NCBI GenBank assembly: GCA_017440545.1 | Contig: JAFSGZ010000016.1 | Location: forward strand, 1-33,413 | Direction of reading: 5' to 3' | Source: Oscillospiraceae bacterium | Lineage (GTDB): Bacteria; Bacillota; Clostridia; Oscillospirales; Ruminococcaceae | Length of the DNA stretch: 33,413 nucleotides | In this document: in pieces, positions 7,945 to 16,400 of the stretch | Layout of the letters: every line of letters begins with the position of its first letter | Position numbering within the stretch: the stretch's first letter is position 1 | Program-made: the position numbers and the translations under genes | Notes under the pieces: generated by a model | The model's database searches: none | Told to the model about the DNA's origin: nothing | The model's input: the letters and a program-made list of their open reading frames with translations, nothing else

Positions 7945-7973
7945 ATAATATCACTTGTTTTTTTATATGTCAA
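7945..7973 (-). promoter_or_regulatory. Sigma-A promoter of the isoleucine T-box leader
   Basis: TTGACA (7973-7968) and TATTAT (7950-7945) are separated by 17 bases on the minus strand. The -35 starts only 8 bases after the end of argF, and no terminator hairpin fits between them. Confidence 0.85.
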
Positions 7974-7981
7974 GCATTTTT

Positions 7982-8974
7982 TTATTTTAAAGTTGAGAAA
8001 ATTACAGCTTTTATGGTGTGCATACGGTTTTCAGCTTCATCAAACACAATAGAAGCCTCACTTTCAAACACGTCATCTGTAACCTCTAAGCCGTTTAGAT
8101 TAAACTTATCGAATATATCCTTACCGATAGTTGTTTTAAGGTCGTGGAAGGCGGGCAGGCAGTGCATAAATTTGCATTTTTCTCCTGCCATTTTCATAAC
8201 CTCACTATTAACCTGATAGGGAGATAATTTTTCTATTCTCTCTGCCCAAACCTCATAAGGCTCTCCCATTGATACCCAGACATCTGTGTAAATTACATCG
8301 GCATCCTTAACGGCATCTTTTACACACTCGTTAAATTCGAGTACAGCGCCCGACTGTTTCGCAATTTCCTCGCAGGTGTTTATGAGCTCTTTATCAGGGA
8401 AGAACTCTTTATTTGTGCAGGCAACAAAGTGCATGCCCATTTTTGCGCAGCCTACCATTAATGAGTTGCCCATATTGTATCTTGCGTCACCCATATAAAC
8501 AAGCTTTTTACCCTTAAGGTCACCACAATGCTCCTTAATGGTTAAAAAGTCAGCAAGAATTTGTGTGGGGTGAAACTCATTTGTAAGTCCGTTATACACA
8601 GGCACGCCTGCATATTTAGAAAGCTCCTCAACAATATCCTGACCAAAACCACGATATTCAATAGCATCAAACATTCTACCAAGAACCCTTGCTGTGTCGG
8701 CAATACTTTCTTTCTTACCAATCTGCGAGCCGCTGGGTCCAATATAAACAGCATTTGCGCCAAGGTCGGCACAAGCGACCTCAAATGCACAGCGTGTTCT
8801 TGTACTGTCCTTTTCAAAAACAAGAGCAACATTTTTGCCCTCTAAACACTTTTGATTAACGCCGTTTTTCTTTTCTTCTTTAAGCTTGGCGGCTAAATCT
8901 ATAAGCTCGCCTATTTGCTCTCCCGATAAATCGAGTAATTTTAAAAAGCTCTTACCTTTTAAATTTAAGCTCAT
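7982..8974 (-). CDS. argF: Ornithine carbamoyltransferase
   Basis: This cytosolic enzyme of 331 residues, the family's usual length, makes citrulline from ornithine and carbamoyl phosphate, the sixth step of arginine synthesis. Diagnostic motifs are the carbamoyl-phosphate loop STRTRCAFE (about residues 56-64), FHPTQILAD (about 133-141), DVWVSMGEP, and HCLPAFHD with the catalytic cysteine near residue 271. The ATG at 8974 is preceded by AGGAGGA, which overlaps the argD stop; a start 8 codons further upstream lacks a ribosome binding site. It is the last gene of argCJBDF. An anabolic role is inferred from the operon; no arginine deiminase genes are nearby. Confidence 0.97.
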   Translation of the reverse strand: MSLNLKGKSFLKLLDLSGEQIGELIDLAAKLKEEKKNGVNQKCLEGKNVALVFEKDSTRTRCAFEVACADLGANAVYIGPSGSQIGKKESIADTARVLGRMFDAIEYRGFGQDIVEELSKYAGVPVYNGLTNEFHPTQILADFLTIKEHCGDLKGKKLVYMGDARYNMGNSLMVGCAKMGMHFVACTNKEFFPDKELINTCEEIAKQSGAVLEFNECVKDAVKDADVIYTDVWVSMGEPYEVWAERIEKLSPYQVNSEVMKMAGEKCKFMHCLPAFHDLKTTIGKDIFDKFNLNGLEVTDDVFESEASIVFDEAENRMHTIKAVIFSTLK

Positions 8975-8985
8975 AATTTTTCCTC

Positions 8986-10152
8986 CTAATTTGCACAAAC
9001 GCTTTTTATTATATCCAACGCTTCTTTTAATACTTCTACACTTATATTAAGTGCAGGAAGAAGTCTTACCTTATCCTTTGCAGTCAGGCATAAAACACCT
9101 TTTTCATTACATTCCTTTACTACATCTAATGCATTTTTTGTGGTTTTTATGCCTATCATAAGTCCCATTCCGCTGACGCTTTCTATGCCTTTTTCGTTTT
9201 CAAGGCTTTCAAAAACAAGCTTGCTTTTTTGTTTTACTTCATCTAAAAACTTATCATCAAGTCGCGAAATTATGCTTATTGCACCTGCACAGCAAACGGG
9301 GTTTCCGCCAAAGGTTGAGCCGTGCTCACCCTTTTTAAGTGTATCCTTACACTTATCTGAGAACAATATTGCTCCAAGTGGAAGTCCACCACCAAGTCCC
9401 TTTGCGGTTGTAACTATATCGGGGTTTATGCCATAGTTCATATAAGCATAAAGCTTACCAGTTCTGCCGTTACCTGTTTGCACCTCATCTATAATTAACA
9501 GAATATCGTTGTCAGTGCAATACTGTGCGGTTTTATTTACAAAATCCTCATTCAGAGCAATAACGCCGCCCTCGCCCTGCACAATTTCCATCATAACAGC
9601 AGCGGTTTTATTTTTTTCTATTACCTTTACAAGTCCCTCAAAATCATTAGCATCGGCATAGTCAAAGCCCTCTGTTAAAGGCATAAAATGCTCGTGGAAT
9701 TTATCCTGACCTGTTGCCGAGAGAGTTGTTATTGTTCTGCCGTGGAAGCTGTTTTTAAGAGTAATTATGGTGCTATACTCACTTCCCTTTTTTTCTGCAG
9801 CATATTTTCTTGCAGTTTTAATGGCACACTCGTTTGCCTCTGCACCCGAGTTACAGAAAAACACTTTTTTCATTCCGGTTTTATTACACAGAAGCTTGGC
9901 AAGCTGTGCACACGGCTCGGTGTAATAAAGATTTGACATATGCTGAAGTGTGTTTAGCTGTGCACTTACAGCCTCTGTCCATTCTTTATCGCAAATGCCA
10001 AAAACAGTAACGCCTATACCAGAACCCATATCAATATAGCGCTTGCCGTTTACATCGTAAACCTCACTACCGCTACCCCGTGCTATTTCAACATCAAATC
10101 TGCCGTAAGTTCCGAGCACATATTCATTATCTATATCCTTAAAGCTATTCAT
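8986..10152 (-). CDS. argD: Acetylornithine aminotransferase
   Basis: This PLP enzyme of 388 residues transfers the amino group from glutamate to N-acetylglutamate semialdehyde. Visible are [54 protein letters not shown], and [14 protein letters not shown] with the PLP lysine. [17 protein letters not shown] follows. The ATG at 10152 has GGAGG five bases upstream and overlaps the end of argB by 8 bases (ATGAATAG). An upstream in-frame start would extend far into argB. In many bacteria the same enzyme also serves succinyl-diaminopimelate transamination; that cannot be judged here. Confidence 0.97.
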   Translation of the reverse strand: MNSFKDIDNEYVLGTYGRFDVEIARGSGSEVYDVNGKRYIDMGSGIGVTVFGICDKEWTEAVSAQLNTLQHMSNLYYTEPCAQLAKLLCNKTGMKKVFFCNSGAEANECAIKTARKYAAEKKGSEYSTIITLKNSFHGRTITTLSATGQDKFHEHFMPLTEGFDYADANDFEGLVKVIEKNKTAAVMMEIVQGEGGVIALNEDFVNKTAQYCTDNDILLIIDEVQTGNGRTGKLYAYMNYGINPDIVTTAKGLGGGLPLGAILFSDKCKDTLKKGEHGSTFGGNPVCCAGAISIISRLDDKFLDEVKQKSKLVFESLENEKGIESVSGMGLMIGIKTTKNALDVVKECNEKGVLCLTAKDKVRLLPALNISVEVLKEALDIIKSVCAN

Positions 10153-11017
10153 GTTTACCTCCGACAACCATTGTACCTGCACCCTCATCGGTTAAAAGCT
10201 CCATTAAAATTGAGTGTGGCACTCTGCCGTCCATTATAATAACATTTTTAACACCCTCACTTATTGCCTTAACACAGCAATCAACCTTGGGAATCATACC
10301 GCCCGAAATTACACCCTCATCAGAAAGCTTTTTAATATCGTCGACTGTTACCTCTGGGATAAGTGTATCAGGGTCGTCTTTATTATATAAAAGGCCTGCA
10401 ATATCGGTCATCATAATTAATCTTTCAGCGTTTAAAGCTCCTGCTATATGGGCAGCAGCGGTGTCACCGTTTATATTATAGGTATTACCCTGTTTATCAC
10501 AACCAACTGTGGAAATTACAGGAATATAATTCTTTTCAAGCAAATCCTTTACAGGCGCAATATGAATTTTCTTAATTTCGCCCACAAAGCCGAGGCGCTC
10601 GTCCTTTGGCTCAGCCTCAATTAGTCTGCCGTCCATACCCGAAATTCCCATAGCCTTGCCGCCCTTCATTTCAAGAAGATTTACAAGGGTTTTATTAACC
10701 TTGCCTGCAAGCACCATTTGAACAATATCAACGGTTTCCTTATCGGTTACTCTGAGTCCATCAACAAACTCGGGCTTTTTGCCGAGCTTTGACATAATAT
10801 CGCTAATCTCGGGGCCACCACCGTGCACAAGCACAATTTTAACACCGATAAGCCATAAAAGCACTATATCTTCCATAACCTGTTGTTTTAAATTTTCATC
10901 TATCATAGCATTTCCGCCGTATTTTACAACAACGATTTTGCCGTTATAGCGTTTAATATAAGGAAGCGCTTGGGTTAAAACCTCGGCACGCTCAAGATTT
11001 GAAAAAATGTTTTCCAT
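10145..11017 (-). CDS. argB: Acetylglutamate kinase
   Basis: This amino acid kinase fold enzyme of 290 residues phosphorylates N-acetylglutamate, the usual feedback-controlled step. KIVVVKYGGNAM (about residues 26-37) is the ATP phosphate-binding lysine-glycine segment, LVHGGGPEIS (about 63-72) the glycine-rich acetylglutamate/phosphate loop, and NINGDTAAAHIAGAL the C-terminal nucleotide-binding region. MIPKVDCCVKAI is also typical. An N-terminal helix before the kinase fold (ENIFSNLERAEVLTQALPYI) is present, as in arginine-inhibitable hexameric enzymes, so feedback inhibition by arginine is plausible but inferred. GGGGAGA precedes the ATG; argJ ends 13 bases upstream. Confidence 0.97.
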   Translation of the reverse strand: MENIFSNLERAEVLTQALPYIKRYNGKIVVVKYGGNAMIDENLKQQVMEDIVLLWLIGVKIVLVHGGGPEISDIMSKLGKKPEFVDGLRVTDKETVDIVQMVLAGKVNKTLVNLLEMKGGKAMGISGMDGRLIEAEPKDERLGFVGEIKKIHIAPVKDLLEKNYIPVISTVGCDKQGNTYNINGDTAAAHIAGALNAERLIMMTDIAGLLYNKDDPDTLIPEVTVDDIKKLSDEGVISGGMIPKVDCCVKAISEGVKNVIIMDGRVPHSILMELLTDEGAGTMVVGGKHE

Positions 11018-11030
11018 TTTTATCTCCCCT

Positions 11031-12245
11031 TTAGGTACGGTAGTCTCCGTTAATTTTTACATAATCATAGGTAAGGTCACAGCCCCATGCGGTTGCCTTG
11101 CCGTCCTTATCGTTTAATGAAATTAAAATTTCAATTTCTTTTTCAAGCAGTATTTGCTTTGCCTTTTCCTCGGAGAAATCAACTCCTGCGCCGTTTTTGC
11201 AAACGAGAATTTCGCCCTTGCAGCTTTTAAAGCTGACATCAACCTTTTCAACATCGACATCGGCGCCGCTATAGCCTATTGCACATAAAATTCTGCCCCA
11301 GTTTGCATCAGCGCCAAACATTGCCGCCTTTAAAAGACTTGAACAGATAACGCTTTTAGCAACAATCTTTGCAGTTTTATCGTCTTTTGCGCCTGACACC
11401 TTACATTCCAAAAGCTTTGTTGCTCCCTCACCGTCACCTGCAATCATTTTACAAAGATAAACGGTTACTGTATTAAGTGCCTTCATAAATTTATCAAAAG
11501 CTTTACCCTCAGAGGTTATTTCACTATTATCTGCCATACCATTTGCAAGAATACAAACCATATCATTTGTAGATGTGTCGCCATCAACGCTTACCATATT
11601 AAATGTATTTTGAATATCGCTCGAGAGCGCTTTTTTTATCATTTCTGGCGAAATTTTGACGTCGGTTGTAATAAACACAAGCATTGTTGCCATATTGGGA
11701 TGTATCATTCCGCTTCCCTTTGCGATGCCACCCATACGGCAAGTTTTACCATCTATTTCAAACTCTATTGCAATCTCCTTTTTAACTGTATCGGTTGTCA
11801 TTATACCCTCGGCGGCATTATCACTTCCATTTTTATTAAGACCTGCAACAAGCTCTTTCATACCGTTTTTTATAGGGTCAATAACAAGAGGCTGACCAAT
11901 TACGCCTGTTGAGGCAACAATTACATCTTCCTCCTTTATATTTGCCTCGTCTGCAACAATCTGGCACATCTCTTTAGCAATTTCTATGCCGTTTGCGTTG
12001 CAGGTGTTAGCATTTCCGCTGTTACAGACAACTGCCCGAGCAATACCGTTTAAAAGATTAGCTCTTGTGACCTTTAAGGGCGCGCCCTTTACTAAATTAG
12101 TTGTATAAACTGCGGCAGAGGATGCCGGAACCTCGCTTAAAATCAAAGATAAATCTCTTTTTGTTTTATTTTTACGAATACCCGCATGTATTCCATTTGC
12201 AGTAAATCCCTTTGCGGCGCAAACTCCGCCCTCAATTATTTTCAT
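11031..12245 (-). CDS. argJ: Bifunctional ornithine acetyltransferase / N-acetylglutamate synthase
   Basis: This 404-residue enzyme recycles the acetyl group from N-acetylornithine to glutamate and, in bifunctional forms, also makes N-acetylglutamate from acetyl-CoA. The self-cleavage site is visible as KGSGMIHPNMATML, with cleavage expected between Ala and the nucleophilic Thr (about residue 188). VCNSGNANTCN, STGVIGQPL, and VDGDTSTNDMV are the other family signatures. The start at 12245 follows GGAGGAATAAAA; 13 extra in-frame codons upstream overlap the argC end. No separate argA is present in the window, so this gene may supply both activities. Confidence 0.97.
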   Translation of the reverse strand: MKIIEGGVCAAKGFTANGIHAGIRKNKTKRDLSLILSEVPASSAAVYTTNLVKGAPLKVTRANLLNGIARAVVCNSGNANTCNANGIEIAKEMCQIVADEANIKEEDVIVASTGVIGQPLVIDPIKNGMKELVAGLNKNGSDNAAEGIMTTDTVKKEIAIEFEIDGKTCRMGGIAKGSGMIHPNMATMLVFITTDVKISPEMIKKALSSDIQNTFNMVSVDGDTSTNDMVCILANGMADNSEITSEGKAFDKFMKALNTVTVYLCKMIAGDGEGATKLLECKVSGAKDDKTAKIVAKSVICSSLLKAAMFGADANWGRILCAIGYSGADVDVEKVDVSFKSCKGEILVCKNGAGVDFSEEKAKQILLEKEIEILISLNDKDGKATAWGCDLTYDYVKINGDYRT

Positions 12246-12258
12246 TTTTATTCCTCCG

Positions 12259-13182
12259 TTATATATTAAGCCCTGTTTTTTCATCTAAACCGAGCAGAAT
12301 ATTCATATTTTGAATTGCGGCGCCGCTTGCGCCTTTGCCTAAATTATCAAAACGGCTTACAAGCACTATGCGCTCGTCATTACCCAAAACCGAAATTTCC
12401 ATATCATCACGAAGGCTCATTTTAGAAGCCGACATAAAGCCGTTTTCATCTCCGCCTTCTACAAATTTTACAAGTCCGTTTTGATAGTATTCTTTATAAA
12501 GCTCTTTAATTTCATTAAGGCTTATATTTACGTCCTCTTTAAAAAGCGGAACTGTTACCTGCATTCCGCTATAAAACGAAGAAACAATAGGGCAAAAAAT
12601 CGGCTGCGATTTAAGTCCGCTTATTATTGCCATTTCCTTCAGATGCTTATGCTGCTGTGAAAGAGCATACATACGCGGTGCTAAAAGTGCTTTAGCATTT
12701 TCTTCATTTTCATAATCAGCTATCATATTTTTCCCGCCACCCGAATAACCTGTGAGCGAAGTACAGCTAAGGCGAGCATCCTTTGAAAGCACACCTTTTT
12801 CAACAAGCGGCGAAACAAGTGCAACAAATCCGCTTGCGTGGCATCCAGGATTAGCAATTCTTTTGGATTTTTTAATCTTTTGTCTTAACCCTGCTATCTC
12901 GGCAAAGCCATAGGTCCAGTCAGGATTTGTTCTGTGTGCTGTAGATGTGTCGATTACAACCGTTTTATCATTTTCTATAAGCTCAACTGCTTCAACAGCC
13001 GCTGCATCAGGCAGACACAAAAATGCTACATCGCATTTATTTAATGCATCGCGTCTTGCATTAGTATCCTTTCTAAGCTCCTCGGGAAGCTTTATAAGCT
13101 CTAAATCAGCTCTATCAGAAAGGCGCTCATATATTCTAAGTCCCGTTGTTCCGGCACTTCCATCAATAAAAACCTTGGTCAT
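12259..13182 (-). CDS. argC: N-acetyl-gamma-glutamyl-phosphate reductase, short (type 2) form
   Basis: This 307-residue NADP-dependent dehydrogenase converts N-acetylglutamyl phosphate to the semialdehyde. FIDGSAGTTGLRIYERL is the N-terminal nucleotide-binding segment, and NPGCHASGFVAL (near residue 112) carries the catalytic cysteine. The length and the GSAGTTG start match the short AGPR type 2 family rather than the longer type 1. ATG at 13182 is preferred over the ATG two codons upstream because GAGGA lies 7 bases before it but only one base before the other. First gene of argCJBDF, with its own consensus promoter and candidate ArgR sites upstream. Confidence 0.96.
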   Translation of the reverse strand: MTKVFIDGSAGTTGLRIYERLSDRADLELIKLPEELRKDTNARRDALNKCDVAFLCLPDAAAVEAVELIENDKTVVIDTSTAHRTNPDWTYGFAEIAGLRQKIKKSKRIANPGCHASGFVALVSPLVEKGVLSKDARLSCTSLTGYSGGGKNMIADYENEENAKALLAPRMYALSQQHKHLKEMAIISGLKSQPIFCPIVSSFYSGMQVTVPLFKEDVNISLNEIKELYKEYYQNGLVKFVEGGDENGFMSASKMSLRDDMEISVLGNDERIVLVSRFDNLGKGASGAAIQNMNILLGLDEKTGLNI

Positions 13183-13197
13183 AACCATTCCTCGTCA

Positions 13198-13215
13198 AAC
13201 TAATTTTTATTCATT
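13198..13215 (-). promoter_or_regulatory. Candidate ARG box (ArgR/AhrC operator) in the argC leader
   Basis: On the minus strand AATGAATAAAAATTAGTT matches 14 of 18 positions of the B. subtilis AhrC consensus as I recall it (CATGAATAAAAATKCAAK). It lies directly downstream of the predicted start of transcription and before the argC ribosome binding site, a position suited to repression. The right half-site is poor. No argR gene is in the window. Confidence 0.6.
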
Positions 13216-13241
13216 TTAATTTTAAACAAACAATATGGATA

Positions 13242-13270
13242 ATTATACAGCATTTTGGTTTTTATGTCAA
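13242..13270 (-). promoter_or_regulatory. Consensus sigma-A promoter of the arginine operon
   Basis: TTGACA (13270-13265) and TATAAT (13247-13242) are exactly 17 bases apart on the minus strand, a perfect consensus. The predicted start near 13235 gives a leader of about 50 bases before argC. Confidence 0.9.
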
Positions 13271-13330
13271 GAAATTACACTGTATTTTTGGTAATATTTT
13301 TAAATTTTACTTATTTAACAACATTGTATT

Positions 13331-13367
13331 TGAATAATTAGAATATTTATTCATTTTTTATGAATAA
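13331..13367. promoter_or_regulatory. Cluster of TGAATA/TATTCA inverted repeats, possible upstream ARG box
   Basis: TGAATA at 13331 pairs with TATTCA ending at 13353, and TTATTCA (13347-13353) is mirrored by TGAATAA (13361-13367). On the minus strand 13338-13355 matches 14 of 18 positions of the AhrC consensus, with both half-sites recognisable. It lies about 100 bases upstream of the arg transcription start, so it could be a second operator for co-operative or looped binding. The region is very A/T rich, so chance matches are possible. Confidence 0.45.
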
Positions 13368-13376
13368 ATGCATAAA

Positions 13377-13409
13377 AATAAGACGCATCGCTATGCGATG
13401 CGTCTTATT
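13377..13409 (-). terminator. Terminator of the giant secreted protein gene
   Basis: A perfect 15-bp inverted repeat (AATAAGACGCATCGC at 13377-13391, mirrored at 13395-13409) with a 3-base loop begins 11 bases after the stop codon. On the minus strand the stem is followed by TTTTATG after the terminal TTATT, a usable U-tract. The near symmetry may also let it act on the other strand, but no gene ends there. Confidence 0.85.
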
Positions 13410-13419
13410 AATTTAGATT

Positions 13420-16400
13420 TTAGTGATTAGGTGTTGTACCTGTGTTGGTGTGCCATACAGCATCTATCATTTCATAGTTGCCCTGATAGAATGCAATGTC
13501 ATCAACATTGATTGTTGTTCCGCCGATTGATACATAGTCTTCGGTGTTGAAATAGAAAGTGAAGTAATCAATTTCATCGGGAGTTCCAAGTACACCATCT
13601 ATGTAATCTGAATAATCTTCGTCGAATCTGAAGTTTTCAAACGGAATGATAACTGTTCCATCAAAGCCCTTCTCGAATTCGAGATAACCGTATACTAAGT
13701 ATACCTTATCGTCTTCTACTACATAGTAGGTCTGGCTGTAGTCATACATAAAGTACTCAGCCTCTTCATGCTCAACAACCTCTAAGTCGAGTCCTACTGT
13801 CATAGGAGCGTTATCGGGAACTGATACCTTGAATGAGATACCTGTTGAAGACATTAATTGCTCGTACTCTTCGTCAGAAATATCTTCCCAACGTGTTGCA
13901 TTTGTATGGTTAATGAATGATACCTTTGTTTGACCCTCACCAATTGTGATGTTAACGCTTGCATCTGTCTTATCCTTGTTTTCGATAACCTTGAGCTCAA
14001 CGCCGTCAACAGCGTAGATACCCTTGTCGTCATCGATGTTTGTGCAGTCGTTAGCCATCAAACGAGGATAGTCAGGATTAAGGTCGATACGATAGTTGGG
14101 TTTAATCTCTTCAATCTCGTAGAAGCCTGATACGCCTTGAGCTTTCATCATATAGTCAATATATGTTGAGTAGCCTTGGTACATCATAAAGTCGTCAACG
14201 ATGAATTTAGCGTTTGCACCCTTACCATCAAATGTAATACCAAAGTGCTTAATTGTATCAACGTTATATAGGATACCGTCAACAATCTTAGATACAGCTG
14301 TGTCAAACTCAAAGCTGTTAAACGGAATCATTACTGTTCCCTTGAAGCCGGGTTCAAACTTGAGAGCACCATAAATCTTTTTAGCTTCGCCGTTAGAAAC
14401 GGTGTAGTAGAACTTATCTGAATTATATCTATAGTACTCAACAACCTGCTCACAAATTTCAACTGAGAATTCAACATTGTCGCTTGCTTGAGGAATTTCA
14501 AGCCAGAATGCAACGCCTGTTGAGTCGAGAACCTGCCACTCATGGTCCTGAGTGATAACATCAAGGTTCATAGCGTCGTTTGTAAAGATGATTTCGCCTT
14601 CTTTTGCAGGAGCTGAGAATGAAATTGCTTCACTCTTAGCTTCGTAAGGCTTATTGGTTGTTTCTACAATTGTAGGTCTGATATTAGTAAGCTTTTCAAG
14701 TCCGTTGTAGATATCAATTCCGGTACAGTCATTAGACATTACACCGGGGATATCAGCAACAGTTACCTTGTTATGAGGCTCAGGAACAACCGGTTTCTCG
14801 GTGTTAGGAGCCTTGTCTTTAACAAACTTGTTAATATCATGTACAAGAACTACGTCACCTACATAGATGTTTGTGTTCTTCCACGAAGAGTTGTTCCAAT
14901 AAGTTTGGTTGATACCTCTTGTAAAGATTGAAACTGAATTCCAGCCATCTTGGAAATGGTCTCTGTTAGCTGCGCCGTTTGAGCCGTATGAGAATACAGA
15001 AAGTATGAGCCAGCCATCAAAGCCATTTATAAAGTCGGGCGATTCAAGAGCAGCAACTTCTTCCCAAGTGCCTGCGTTTTTATCAACGAGATAATAAGTA
15101 GCGCCTGTAGGATAACGAATATCTTTCTGAGTTGAACCAGAATAGCATGATGCATAAAGCTGTGTAGCTCTTTGTGTGTAATCATTTGTGCCAGGTTCAA
15201 TCTTAAGTCTGATTGCAAAACCAAAGGTGTTTAAAATATCAATATCCTCAGGGAATCCAAGCATTTTACCGCCATAAGTGTATTTACCATTAAATGAGAA
15301 TATACCACCATTATCGTTGTAGCCTGTGTACTTAATCATTCTTTCGCCATCAACTTCAACGATATTAGCATAACCGCCTGATGAGCTATCCTTACCTTCA
15401 ACTGCAGATAAGTTAGTATGTACATAAGTGTGTCTGTACTCATCTGTATCGGTAGGAACCATCATAAAGTTACTTGTATATCCATCTGCATTTAAGTAGC
15501 TATTTACAGGAGCGGGTGTTTTGGTTGTTAGAATACCTGAATAAGTACCTGTTGTGTCACCCTTAACCTGAGCAAAGATCTTATACTCGGTGCTGGGTTT
15601 AAGGTCTGTAAATAAACCTGTTTCATTTGAAATGTTTGTTCCATCGAGGTAGTAAACTAAGCCGGGAACTACATTTACCTGAATAGATTTTGCAGTAGCA
15701 CTCTTGAGTGTGGGTGTTGTAAGTTCAGGGTTAGCCATATCTGTGCTGATTGTGAAGGGCTCAGAAATTGCTGTACCTGCTGTGTACTTAGCTAAAAATG
15801 TATACTCTGTATTTTCTGTAAGTCCGTTGAATGTCGGTGTGAGAGTCCATGTTGAACCGTTATCTATTGAATACTCAACTCCCTCAACAGCCTTAAGTGT
15901 GATAGAGGTTGTATCCTTAGATTCGAGTTCAGGCATATCAGCTGCTGCGTGTACGCCTAAGAATTTGTTAACATCTGTAACAAACATGCTGCTACCGATA
16001 TAGAGCTTCTGGTCAGCCCATTTACCAACGGTTGCATGTATACATTTACCTAAGTGGAGATTTACTGTTAAGCCGTTAAAGCTTGAGTTAATCCATGAAG
16101 GAGTAGCCTTTTCATAGCCATCAAGAGGAAGAACAAGCCAACCATCAAAGTCGGTGTTAAATACCATTGTTCCGCCGTTGATAGCAGGAGCAACTTCGCC
16201 TGTTGCAGCATCAATAGTAAAGGGTTTAGCTACTGCTGAAGATGTATTGCTGTCAAGCCAGAGGCTGAAGAATGCGGGGTCTTTTGTCATACCCTGTGTC
16301 TTAATTCTTATAGCCATAGCCTGAAGGTCTTTAGCATCAAAAATTGAAGGAAGACCGACAGCACCATAGAGGTAAGATGAATCGAAACGGATTGTAGCTT

